Shown here: positions 7,407 to 13,622 of the stretch, in pieces | How the letters are laid out: every line of letters starts with the position of its first letter | Numbering within the stretch: the stretch's first letter is position 1 | Source: Pseudomonadota bacterium | GTDB taxonomy: Bacteria > Pseudomonadota > Gammaproteobacteria > Pseudomonadales > Pseudomonadaceae | NCBI GenBank assembly: GCA_023388335.1 | Contig: JAEWGL010000114.1 | Location: 1 to 15,316, forward strand | Direction: 5' to 3' | DNA: 15,316 nucleotides | The notes under the pieces: model-generated | Told to the model about the DNA's origin: nothing | Seen by the model: the letters and a program-made list of their open reading frames with translations, nothing else | The model's database searches: none | Program-made: the position numbers and the translations under genes

Positions 7407-9551
7407 TCAGGCGATTTCCCGGCGAAACGGCGGCAGCGCATTGAGGATAGCCTTGCCATAGCGCTGGGTAACCACACGCCGGTCGAGCAAGGTGATGGTG
7501 CCGCGGTCCTGTTCGGTGCGCAGCAGGCGGCCGCAGGCCTGGATCAGGCGCAGCGAGGCGTCTGGCACGGCGATTTCCATGAACGGGTTGCCGCCGCGGG
7601 CTTCGATCCATTCGGCCAATGCCGCCTCGACCGGGTCGTCGGGCACCGCGAAGGGAATCTTGGCGATGACCACGTGCTCGCAGTAAGCGCCGGGCAGGTC
7701 GACCCCCTCGGCAAAACTGGCCAGGCCGAACAGCACGCTGGACTTGCCGTCATCGACGCGTGCCTTGTGCTTGTTCAGGGTCTCCTGCTTGGACAGGTTG
7801 CCCTGGATGAACACCTGCTTGCGCCAGTCCCGGTCCAGGCCGTCGAACACGTCCTGCATCTGCTTGCGCGAGGAGAACAGCACCAGCGAGCCGCGCGAGC
7901 CTTCCACCAGCGCTGGCAGGTCGCGGATGATCGCCGCCGTATGCGCTGGCGCATCACGGGGGTCGGCACGCAGGTCTGGTACCCGCAGCACGCCGGCGTC
8001 GACATGATGGAAGGGGCTGGGCACCACGGCGGTGACGGCATCCCGCGGCAACCCCGCGCGCATGCGGAAGCGGTCGAACTTGCCCAGCGCGGTCAGGGTC
8101 GCCGAGGTCACCAGGGCGCCGTGGGCGACGTTCCACAGGCTGCGGCGCAGCATCTCGGCGGCGAGAATGGGGCTGGCGTTGACTTCGATGTCGAACAGCG
8201 CGCCGGTTTCGGCCAGGGTCAGCCAGCGCGCCATGGGCGGGCTGTCCTCCGGGTCTTCGGCAGTAAAGGCGGTCCACAGCTCCCAGTTGCCTTGGGCGCG
8301 GGTCACCAGGGTACCGAACAGGGGATACCATTCTTCGGCCTGGTGGCTGGCGATGCCGATATTGACCTCGCCGTCCATGCCTTCCTTGAGCAGGTCGGCC
8401 AGGCGGGTGAACAGGTCGTTGAGGCGAGCGAAGCCTTTTTTCAGCTCGATGCCGACCTCGCGAATCCCCTCGGGCACCACCCCACCCTCGAAGCGGTAGC
8501 GCGGGCGGTCGCGGCCTTCCATGTCCTCGCCAGGACGAAAGTCGGCGACCTGCTCGCAGAGGGTGAACATGAACTGCTGCTGGGTGCGGATTTCACGCGC
8601 CAGCTCCGGCACCTGTTCGATCAGTTTGCCCAGGTCGCCCGGCAGCGGGTGCTGGGCCAGCAGCTTGGTGAGGTTCTTCGCGGTCTGTTCGAGCCAGTCG
8701 GCGGTGGAGCGCAGGCGCGAGTAATGGGCGAAGTGGCCGATGGCCTTGTCCGGCAAGTGGTGGCCTTCGTCGAACACATAGATGGTATCGCGCGGGTCGG
8801 GCAATACCGCGCCGCCGCCCAGGGCCAGGTCGGCCAGGACCATGTCGTGGTTGGTGACGATCACGTCAACCTTGCCCATGCCCTCGCGCGCCTTGTAGAA
8901 GACGCACTGCTGGAAGTTGGGGCAATGCCGGCCAGTGCACTGGCTGTGGTCGGTGGTCAGGCGTGCCCAGTCCTGGTCTTCCAGGGCTTCAGGCCAGCTG
9001 TCGCGGTCGCCGTCCCAGCGGTTGCCAGCGAGCTTCTCGATCATGCTGGTGAAGAGCTTCTGGCTGGCCTCATCGACCTCGATACGAAAGCCTTCTTCTT
9101 CGAACAGCTGGGCGGTGGCCGATTGCGCGTCGCCTTCCTGCAGCAGCACGTCGAGCTTGGACAGGCACAGGTAGCGGCCACGGCCCTTGGCCAGTGCGAA
9201 GCTGAAGTTCAGACCGCTGTTGCGCATCAGGTCGGGCAGGTCCTTGAAGACGATCTGCTCCTGCAGCGCCACGGTTGCGGTGGCGATCACCAGGCGCTTG
9301 CCAGCGGCCTTGGCCGCGGGGATCGAGGCCAGGCTGTAGGCGACCGTTTTGCCGGTGCCGGTACCGGCCTCGACCGCTACCACCGCCGGTTCACCCGCGC
9401 GCCGACCTTCGTCGTCGCAGGCGATGTCGCCCAGTACCTTGGCGACTTCGGCGATCATCAGCCGCTGGCCGTAGCGGGGTTTGAGGCTCTTGGCTTCGAG
9501 AAAACGCGTGTAGGCGCCCTGGATGGTGGTCTTGAGTTCGGTGCTGATCAT
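7407..9551 (-). CDS. dinG: ATP-dependent DNA helicase DinG (XPD-like Fe-S superfamily 2)
   Basis: A 714-residue cytosolic helicase. Walker A is EAGTGTGKT (residues 61-69), and the Walker B variant is DEGHH (261-265), as in the DinG/XPD group. Four cysteines sit where the 4Fe-4S ligands are expected: C129 in GRGRYLC, then C205, C210 and C216 in CTGRHCPNFQQC. Motif VI is QACGRLLRTEQDRG near the C-terminus, followed by LLDRRVVTQRYGK. DinG unwinds 5'-to-3' with activity on forks, R-loops and G-quadruplexes, and in E. coli belongs to the SOS regulon. The length matches E. coli DinG (716). The ATG at 9551 has no strong Shine-Dalgarno. It diverges from the CopD-like gene across a 97-bp region with a palindromic promoter element. 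No LexA box was recognised there, so SOS control is not supported by sequence. Confidence 0.96.
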   Translation of the reverse strand: MISTELKTTIQGAYTRFLEAKSLKPRYGQRLMIAEVAKVLGDIACDDEGRRAGEPAVVAVEAGTGTGKTVAYSLASIPAAKAAGKRLVIATATVALQEQIVFKDLPDLMRNSGLNFSFALAKGRGRYLCLSKLDVLLQEGDAQSATAQLFEEEGFRIEVDEASQKLFTSMIEKLAGNRWDGDRDSWPEALEDQDWARLTTDHSQCTGRHCPNFQQCVFYKAREGMGKVDVIVTNHDMVLADLALGGGAVLPDPRDTIYVFDEGHHLPDKAIGHFAHYSRLRSTADWLEQTAKNLTKLLAQHPLPGDLGKLIEQVPELAREIRTQQQFMFTLCEQVADFRPGEDMEGRDRPRYRFEGGVVPEGIREVGIELKKGFARLNDLFTRLADLLKEGMDGEVNIGIASHQAEEWYPLFGTLVTRAQGNWELWTAFTAEDPEDSPPMARWLTLAETGALFDIEVNASPILAAEMLRRSLWNVAHGALVTSATLTALGKFDRFRMRAGLPRDAVTAVVPSPFHHVDAGVLRVPDLRADPRDAPAHTAAIIRDLPALVEGSRGSLVLFSSRKQMQDVFDGLDRDWRKQVFIQGNLSKQETLNKHKARVDDGKSSVLFGLASFAEGVDLPGAYCEHVVIAKIPFAVPDDPVEAALAEWIEARGGNPFMEIAVPDASLRLIQACGRLLRTEQDRGTITLLDRRVVTQRYGKAILNALPPFRREIA

Positions 9552-9602
9552 AGTCTTGGGGCGCCCGAAGGGCTGGATAAATTTTCAGTGTTTCGCATGG
9601 GC

Positions 9603-9615
9603 GGGTATCATACCC
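9603..9615. promoter_or_regulatory. Palindromic, probably bidirectional -10 region between dinG and the CopD-like gene
   Basis: GGGTAT-C-ATACCC is a perfect 13-bp palindrome. It supplies a -10-like hexamer on each strand: TATCAT (9606-9611, +, 5/6) and TATGAT (9607-9612, -, 5/6). On the plus strand a TTTTCA (4/6) lies 18 bp upstream. No good -35 is seen for dinG. Starts near 9618 (+) and 9600 (-) would give leaders of about 30 and 50 nt. Confidence 0.45.
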
Positions 9616-9648
9616 CGCTATTGCCCTTTGCGCCGCTTGGAGATCCTG

Positions 9649-10113
9649 ATGACCGCCTTCGCCCTGCCCTATACCCTGCATGTTCTTGCCGCTTTGGTAT
9701 GGGTCGGCGGAATGTTCTTTGCCTGGCTGGTGCTGCGTCCGGCGGCGGTTGCAGCCCTTGAGGGGCCCGCCCGTTTGCGCCTCTGGGTGGAAGTGTTTCA
9801 GCGTTTTTTCGTGTGGGTCTGGATCGCCATCGGCGTCCTGGCGATCAGTGGTGTCGGCATGCTGCACCTGCGCTTTGCCGGCTTCGAGACGGCGCCTCGT
9901 TACATCCAGGTGATGATCGGTGGAGCAATCGTCATGGTCGCCCTGTTCATGCGCATCCAGGCCCTGCTGCTACCCGAGCTGCGCAACGCCGTGCAGGCCG
10001 AGGACTGGGCCAGCGGCGCCGGCGTGCTGGGGCGGATCCGACGGATGGTGGGGATCAACCTGTTGCTGGGGATGGCGGTGGTGGCGGTGGCCAGTTCGCG
10101 ATTGCTGTTCTGA
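9649..10113 (+). CDS. CopD-like four-helix inner-membrane protein
   Basis: A 154-residue integral membrane protein from the ATG at 9649, with GGAG (9639-9642) six bases upstream. Four hydrophobic segments are visible at about residues 6-28, 50-72, 80-102 and 131-152. The first carries the conserved LHVLAALVWVGGMFFAW with a His and Trp typical of the CopD/PcoD-like family, where such His residues can bind haem or copper. The second ends GVGMLHL. Arg-rich loops suggest inner-membrane topology. Stand-alone short CopD-family members in Pseudomonas are common and are not part of a copABCD operon; no other copper gene is visible here, so a role in copper uptake is only a family inference. It is monocistronic, with 10 bp between its stop and that of the convergent DUF1145 gene. 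Confidence 0.82.
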   Translation: MTAFALPYTLHVLAALVWVGGMFFAWLVLRPAAVAALEGPARLRLWVEVFQRFFVWVWIAIGVLAISGVGMLHLRFAGFETAPRYIQVMIGGAIVMVALFMRIQALLLPELRNAVQAEDWASGAGVLGRIRRMVGINLLLGMAVVAVASSRLLF

Positions 10114-10123
10114 GAAGCCACGG

Positions 10124-10399
10124 TTACTGGTCGCGCTGCGCCCGAACCGGCCGGGGTATGGACATGACGTGAAAGATGCCGGTCAGCAGTATCTGCAGGC
10201 GATCGAACCAGCGATGGCTACGCTCGCGCAGGCTGGCATTGAAGAACAGCACCTCCAGCACATGCAGGCCGAGCAAAACGATGCCGGCCGCGTTGATCAA
10301 TAGATGCAGCGGGCTCGGCTGGGGCATCAGCAGGTTCACCAATACCACCCACCAGAACACCACGGTCAGGGCCTTGCCAAGCCCCAGAATGAACTTCAT
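10124..10399 (-). CDS. DUF1145 (YhhL-like) small membrane protein
   Basis: A 91-residue protein starting at the ATG at 10399, which has GAGAGGA about six bases upstream; an earlier in-frame start adds 23 unlikely residues. The sequence MKFILGLGKALTVVFWW, then NLLMPQPSPLH, a second hydrophobic stretch LLINAAGIVLLGLHVLEVLFF, and a basic segment with WFDRLQILLTGIFHVMSI fits DUF1145 (E. coli YhhL, about 89 residues). Two clear transmembrane helices (residues about 8-27 and 33-53) and a possible third (about 67-82) are seen. Function is unknown. It is tail-to-tail with the CopD-like gene, and a large palindrome (10428-10457) lies about 30 bp upstream of its start. Confidence 0.85.
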   Translation of the reverse strand: MKFILGLGKALTVVFWWVVLVNLLMPQPSPLHLLINAAGIVLLGLHVLEVLFFNASLRERSHRWFDRLQILLTGIFHVMSIPRPVRAQRDQ

Positions 10400-10427
10400 A
10401 TCCCGTCCTCTCTCATCGTGCTGGTAT

Positions 10428-10457
10428 CCACGCGGCTTGCCATGGCAAGCCGTGTGG
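10428..10457. repeat. 30-bp near-perfect palindrome upstream of the DUF1145 gene
   Basis: A 20-bp perfect core palindrome (10433-10452; arms CGGCTTGCCA and TGGCAAGCCG) is extended by CCAC (10428-10431) pairing with GTGG (10454-10457), with a single G:T position between core and extension. It lies between the stop of the OmpA-type gene at 10495 and the DUF1145 start at 10399. No U-tract follows on the minus strand. It could be a dimeric-repressor operator or a strong RNA hairpin separating the two transcripts. Confidence 0.6.
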
Positions 10458-10494
10458 GCCTGGATCAACCCGCTGCGGCGCAGGCCCGCGGGAC

Positions 10495-11217
10495 TCAGTT
10501 CAGGTGCAGTTCCACCCGGCGATTCTGCGCCCGCCCGGCGTCGCTCTCATTGTCGGCCACCGGTTCGCTTTCGCCGCGGCCCTGGCTGGTCACCCTGGAC
10601 GGCGCCAGGCCGTGGCCGATCAGGTACTCGGCAACACTGCTGGCACGCCGCTCGGAGAGGCCCTGGTTGTAGTTGTCGGTACCGACGCTGTCGGTATGGC
10701 CGATGACCTTGACACTGGCCACCCGCGCGTCGCTCAGCTTGCTCATCAGGCTTTGCAGCTCCTGCTGGGCGGGCCCGGTGAGTTCAGCCGAATCGAAGGC
10801 GAACAGTACCTGCCCTTGGTCGCTGAGGGTAATCACCTCCGGCGCTGGCGGCGGTTCTTCGGCCTTGGGGGGTGGCGCCGGGTACTCGGGCCGTGGGCAT
10901 CCGGTGTGGGTGACCGGCGTATTGGCCGGCGTATCCGGGCAGTTGTCGCGACGGTCGAAGACGCCATCACCGTCCTCGTCGCCATCCTGGGCGTAGCAGA
11001 TCAGTCCACCGGCAATGGCGCCAGCGACGCCACCCCCGGCGGCCCAGGCTGAGCTTTCGATGGCGCCCAAACCACCGCCGACCAGCCCGCCAAGCAGGCT
11101 GCAGATAGGCCAGGTCCTTTGATTCAGTGGTGCGCTCCCATCACTGTGGGTCGCGCAACCGGATAGCAGGCTCACGGCCACCAGCAGTGGGAGTGCCGCC
11201 TTCGACAAAACTCGCAT
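10495..11217 (-). CDS. OmpA-family lipoprotein with glycine zipper and TSP3-like acidic loop (paralogue B)
   Basis: A 240-residue lipoprotein: lipobox LLSGC (Cys21, Ala at +2), then WPICSLLGG and a glycine-zipper stretch (residues 42-72), then the acidic DGDEDGDGVFDRRDNCPDTP (78-97), which resembles thrombospondin type-3 calcium-binding repeats. A Pro/Glu-rich linker (108-127) follows. The OmpA/Pal domain spans about 128-240: LFAFDSAEL (138-146), GHTDSVGTDNYNQGLSERRA (173-192) and NRRVELHLN (232-240), with the Asp and Arg that bind diaminopimelate conserved. It probably links outer membrane to peptidoglycan. The ATG at 11217 has AGGAG eight bases upstream, and that site is buried in a long hairpin. 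It follows its paralogue (11305-12000) by 87 bp on the same strand and likely arose by tandem duplication. Confidence 0.93.
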   Translation of the reverse strand: MRVLSKAALPLLVAVSLLSGCATHSDGSAPLNQRTWPICSLLGGLVGGGLGAIESSAWAAGGGVAGAIAGGLICYAQDGDEDGDGVFDRRDNCPDTPANTPVTHTGCPRPEYPAPPPKAEEPPPAPEVITLSDQGQVLFAFDSAELTGPAQQELQSLMSKLSDARVASVKVIGHTDSVGTDNYNQGLSERRASSVAEYLIGHGLAPSRVTSQGRGESEPVADNESDAGRAQNRRVELHLN

Positions 11218-11225
11218 GGGAAATG

Positions 11226-11261
11226 CTCCTGTGTCACCGGCCTCTACCGGTCACACAGGAG
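11226..11261 (-). promoter_or_regulatory. Hairpin sequestering the Shine-Dalgarno of OmpA paralogue B
   Basis: On the minus strand, the 5' arm CTCCTGTGTGACCGG (11247-11261) and the 3' arm CCGGTGACACAGGAG (11226-11240) pair over 14 of 15 positions, with one G:G mismatch, around the 6-nt loop TAGAGG. The last five bases of the 3' arm, AGGAG, are the ribosome binding site for the ATG at 11217 (8-nt spacing). In a readthrough transcript the site would be base-paired. No U-run follows, so this is not an intrinsic terminator. Confidence 0.65.
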
Positions 11262-11268
11262 TAAAGAC
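11258..11268 (-). repeat. 11-bp motif shared upstream of OmpA paralogue B (copy 1)
   Basis: On the minus strand the motif is GTCTTTACTCC. The identical 11 bases occur upstream of paralogue A at 12046-12056. Both copies lie about 40-55 bp before the respective start codon, suggesting a conserved promoter/leader element retained after duplication. Confidence 0.6.
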
Positions 11269-11288
11269 GGACCCGCGCCACTTCTCAA
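11260..11288 (-). promoter_or_regulatory. Candidate internal promoter for OmpA paralogue B
   Basis: On the minus strand, TTGAGA (5/6 to the -35, at 11283-11288) is exactly 17 bp from TTTACT (4/6 to the -10, at 11260-11265). The start point would be near 11253. That transcript would lack the first bases (CTCC) of the hairpin arm that covers the ribosome binding site. A 7-bp inverted repeat, CCGCGCC/GGCGCGG (11273-11279 and 11289-11295), overlaps the spacer and flanks the -35. Confidence 0.5.
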
Positions 11289-11304
11289 GGCGCGGCCGCC
11301 GTGG

Positions 11305-12000
11305 TCAGCGCTGGATCCTGATTTCGGTGCGGCGGTTCATGGCGCGGCCGTCGGCCGTGGTATTGTCGGCCTCAGGCTGGGTTTCCCCGGCACCGACCAC
11401 GGATACGAAGCTGCTGCGTGGCACACCGCTGCTGACCAGGTAGTCGGTCACTGACTGGGCACGGCGTTCCGAGAGTTTCTGGTTGTAGGTGTCGGAACCG
11501 ACACTGTCGGTGTGTCCGGTCACGCTCAGGCGGGCGCTCGGTGCTTCGCTCTTCAGGCGCGTGGCGATGGTGTTCAGGTGCTCCCGGTCGGTGGCGGTCA
11601 GGCGAGCAGAGTCGAATTCGAAGTGCACGTCGCGAATGACGATGACTTCTTCCTTCTCGACCACCACTTCCTCGACCACTGCCACCTGCGGCTCAGGCGG
11701 GCAGCCATTGGCATCGACCTGGACGCCGCGTGGGGTGCCTGGGCACTTGTCGCGGCTGTCCGGCACGCCATCGCCGTCCTCGTCACCATCACCGTTGGCC
11801 CAGCAATAGCCCGCTGCCAGGCCGCCGCCGAGCAGCGCGCCCCAGCCGGCCCAGCTGGAACTCTCGATGGCGCCCAACGCGGCACCGCCAACGCCCCCGA
11901 CGGCCGCACATTTTGGCCAGTCGGTCTTTTGCAAACCTGCGCAACCCGTCAATACACCGGTAAGCAGGACCAGAGGTATCGCTGTGCGTACTATGCTCAT
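11305..12000 (-). CDS. OmpA-family lipoprotein with glycine zipper and TSP3-like acidic loop (paralogue A)
   Basis: A 231-residue lipoprotein from the ATG at 12000, with GGAG about ten bases upstream; this start places the lipobox VLTGC (Cys20, Ala at +2) correctly. Domains run in order: DWPKC then a glycine-zipper region (residues 34-64), the acidic DGDEDGDGVPDSRDKCPGTP (71-90), a Val/Glu-rich linker (107-121), and an OmpA/Pal domain (about 122-231) with VHFEFDSARL (125-134), GHTDSVGSDTYNQKLSERRA (162-181) and MNRRTEIRI (221-229). It shares layout and near-identical short motifs (LGAIESS-W, DGDEDGDGV-D-RD-CP-TP) with the gene just downstream, so the two are tandem paralogues. Likely role: outer-membrane anchor to peptidoglycan, possibly calcium-responsive through the acidic loop. 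It is divergent from the DUF6231-like operon across a 161-bp gap. Confidence 0.93.
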   Translation of the reverse strand: MSIVRTAIPLVLLTGVLTGCAGLQKTDWPKCAAVGGVGGAALGAIESSSWAGWGALLGGGLAAGYCWANGDGDEDGDGVPDSRDKCPGTPRGVQVDANGCPPEPQVAVVEEVVVEKEEVIVIRDVHFEFDSARLTATDREHLNTIATRLKSEAPSARLSVTGHTDSVGSDTYNQKLSERRAQSVTDYLVSSGVPRSSFVSVVGAGETQPEADNTTADGRAMNRRTEIRIQR

Positions 12001-12022
12001 ATTGTCGCGTCTCCATAGGGGG

Positions 12023-12039
12023 ATCGGTCGAAAACCGAT
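12023..12039 (-). promoter_or_regulatory. Leader hairpin upstream of OmpA paralogue A
   Basis: The inverted repeat ATCGGT (12023-12028) / ACCGAT (12034-12039) has a 5-nt loop and lies just upstream of the GGAG ribosome binding site (12011-12014) of paralogue A. The CTCC within the shared 11-mer (12046-12049) could pair with that GGAG across this hairpin, a weaker version of the arrangement at paralogue B. Confidence 0.35.
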
Positions 12040-12045
12040 GCTCTG

Positions 12046-12056
12046 GGAGTAAAGAC
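12046..12056 (-). repeat. 11-bp motif shared upstream of OmpA paralogue A (copy 2)
   Basis: Identical to the copy at 11258-11268 (minus strand GTCTTTACTCC), located 46-56 bp before the start codon at 12000. Here no good -35 is found 17 bp upstream of TTTACT (TGGCAG, 2/6). If it is a -10 it would need an activator or another sigma factor. Confidence 0.55.
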
Positions 12057-12161
12057 CGCACATCCCATCTCTGCCAGCAATAAGCCACGACGCAGGCCTG
12101 TGCCCCCTATGCCCGGCGGCCTGGGAGCGCTAGTCTTGAACAACCTGAGCGAGGATTGGCA

Positions 12162-12656
12162 ATGACCGACGGTTTTTCCCAGCGTACTCCCCAGCAGGCC
12201 CTGGCGGCCCTGCTCGAACGCTTCACGCCCCAACGACTGCTACTGGTCGGCACACGTTTCCCGGCCCTGGATGCCTTTGCCCAGGCTCACCCGCAAGTCA
12301 GCATCGAAGTCACCGCGCCCGGCCCGCTGCCCCAGCCATTGGCAGCCCAGCGCTTCGACCTGGCGCTGTTGGTCGACTGCCTGGAGCATGTGCCCAAGCG
12401 CACGGGCCTGGAACTGCTCGGTGGCATCCGCAATCTCAATGCCAGTCGGGTCGCGGTGCTGGCGGACCTGCCGGCATGCGGCTGGCAGGACACGGATTTC
12501 TTTGCCCTGGCCCTGTCGGCCAGCGAGAAATTCCAGCGTGACCAACAGGTGCTGAGCCTGTTCACCTATGATCTACGTGACTACAAGCAGGTCCCGGACT
12601 GGCTCAACGCCAAGTTCTGGGCCAACCCGGAAAACTTTGGCAAGTACTGGTGGTGA
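12162..12656 (+). CDS. DUF6231-like protein with a degenerate methyltransferase-like fold
   Basis: A 164-residue cytosolic protein. The ATG at 12162 is preceded by GAGG (12151-12154) seven bases upstream; a TTG two codons earlier is less likely. The RLLLVGTRFPALDAFA stretch followed by RFDLALLVDCLEHVPKRTGLELLGGIRNL resembles a trimmed class I SAM-methyltransferase Rossmann core, with the D-x-LEH-VP strand recognisable but the usual GxGxG loop missing. I recall this kind of sequence as a Pseudomonas-restricted family (DUF6231), with moderate certainty. The C-terminus is aromatic (LNAKFWANPENFGKYWW). No catalytic residues can be assigned, so it may be an inactive fold or bind another ligand. 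It is the first gene of a tight four-gene operon; the ychJ gene starts 4 bp later. No convincing sigma70 promoter is seen upstream. Confidence 0.8.
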   Translation: MTDGFSQRTPQQALAALLERFTPQRLLLVGTRFPALDAFAQAHPQVSIEVTAPGPLPQPLAAQRFDLALLVDCLEHVPKRTGLELLGGIRNLNASRVAVLADLPACGWQDTDFFALALSASEKFQRDQQVLSLFTYDLRDYKQVPDWLNAKFWANPENFGKYWW

Positions 12657-12660
12657 TCTG

Positions 12661-13137
12661 ATGAGTGTTTCGGTTTGCCCCTGCGGCAGCGGTAATGTGC
12701 TCGATGCCTGCTGCGGGCATTATCACGCCGGCACCCCGGCCCCGGATGCCCAGGCATTGATGCGTTCGCGCTACAGCGCCTATGTGCTGGGCCTGGTCGA
12801 CTACCTGGTGCAGACCACCCTCCCCGCGCAGCAGGTCGGCCTTGATCGCGCGGCCATGGGCGCCTGGAGCGCGCAGAGCACCTGGTTGGGCCTGGAGGTC
12901 GAGGATGCCGAGGTGCTCGGCGGCCAGCCCGAGCATGCCTTCGTGACGTTCACCGCGCGCTGGCATGACCAGGACGGCGATCATCAACACCGCGAGCGCT
13001 CAGCGTTCGTCCAGAACAACGGGCGCTGGTTCTTCATCGACCCGACGGTCGAACTCAAGGCTGGCCGCAACGACCCCTGTCCCTGCGCCAGTGGACAGAA
13101 ATTCAAGAAGTGCTGCGCCAGTTATCTGGGTAACTGA
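12661..13137 (+). CDS. ychJ: YchJ/UPF0225 protein with SEC-C metal-binding motifs at both ends
   Basis: A 158-residue protein of the YchJ family (E. coli YchJ is about 152). The N-terminal motif CPCGSGNVLDACCGHYH (residues 6-22) and C-terminal motif DPCPCASGQKFKKCC (138-152) are SEC-C-type zinc-binding clusters. The middle (about 30-130) is an NTF2-like domain with LMRSRYSAYVLGLVDYLVQT and a WFFIDPTVE end. It has no signal peptide and should be cytosolic. Function is uncertain; SEC-C motifs in SecA contact ribosomes and SecB through zinc. The ATG at 12661 follows the preceding stop by 4 bp with only a weak GGTGAT site, which suggests translational coupling. The stop lies 2 bp before the next start. 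Confidence 0.92.
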   Translation: MSVSVCPCGSGNVLDACCGHYHAGTPAPDAQALMRSRYSAYVLGLVDYLVQTTLPAQQVGLDRAAMGAWSAQSTWLGLEVEDAEVLGGQPEHAFVTFTARWHDQDGDHQHRERSAFVQNNGRWFFIDPTVELKAGRNDPCPCASGQKFKKCCASYLGN

Positions 13138-13139
13138 CC

Positions 13140-13616
13140 ATGAACACTACAGCCCGCCTGCTCGTTATCAGCCTTCTGCTGACGCTGCTGGCGGGCTGCT
13201 CCTTCTGGGGCGGCAACAGCTGGCGCGAACCGCAGGTGCATCTGCTCAGGGTCGAAACGGTCAAGGCGCGCCTGCACCAGCAGGAATTCATCCTGCACCT
13301 GCGCGTCGACAACCCCAATGATGGCCGCCTGTTCATCCGTAACCTGTCCTATGCCGTGAGACTTAACGAGCTGTTGCTGGTTGAGGACCAGACGAGCCTG
13401 TGGCGCAGTGTCGGTGGCCATGCTCGGCGCACTTTCAGGGTCACGGCGCGAACCAACCTGTGGCGCCAGCTCAAGCCCCTGGCCAAGCTGCTCAAAAGCG
13501 AAGCGCCACTCACGTACAGTCTGCAGGGCGAGTTGAATACCGGATTAATCTTTCATCGCACCCTGCACTTGTCACGCAGTGGTGAGATAATTCCCGGCGA
13601 TCTTTTACCGGAGTAA
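13140..13616 (+). CDS. LEA type 2 (WHy-domain) lipoprotein
   Basis: A 158-residue lipoprotein with lipobox LLAGC (Cys20, Ser at +2), so outer-membrane sorting is predicted. Residues about 31-145 form a beta-sandwich of the LEA-2/WHy type: QVHLLRVETVKARLHQQEFILHLRVDNPNDGRLFIRNLSYAVRLN-like strands, with the diagnostic VDNPND at 56-61. Such domains are linked to desiccation and stress tolerance in plants, but bacterial lipoprotein versions have no established role. It begins 2 bp after ychJ with little Shine-Dalgarno (GGGTAA), consistent with coupling. Its last codons contain the GGAG ribosome binding site for the SEC-C mini-protein. Confidence 0.9.
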   Translation: MNTTARLLVISLLLTLLAGCSFWGGNSWREPQVHLLRVETVKARLHQQEFILHLRVDNPNDGRLFIRNLSYAVRLNELLLVEDQTSLWRSVGGHARRTFRVTARTNLWRQLKPLAKLLKSEAPLTYSLQGELNTGLIFHRTLHLSRSGEIIPGDLLPE

Positions 13617-13622
13617 CCCGCA

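Noticed and set aside
7371..9761. A 796-codon open frame on the plus strand antisense to dinG
   Set aside because: Biased composition with no domain, while dinG on the other strand has Walker motifs and Fe-S cysteines. It also overlaps the real start of the CopD-like gene in another frame.
12001..12161. Possible AlgU-type promoter (GAACTT / TCTGA) in the divergent OmpA/DUF6231-like region
   Set aside because: No GAACTT with a TCTGA-like element at 16-17 bp was found on either strand.
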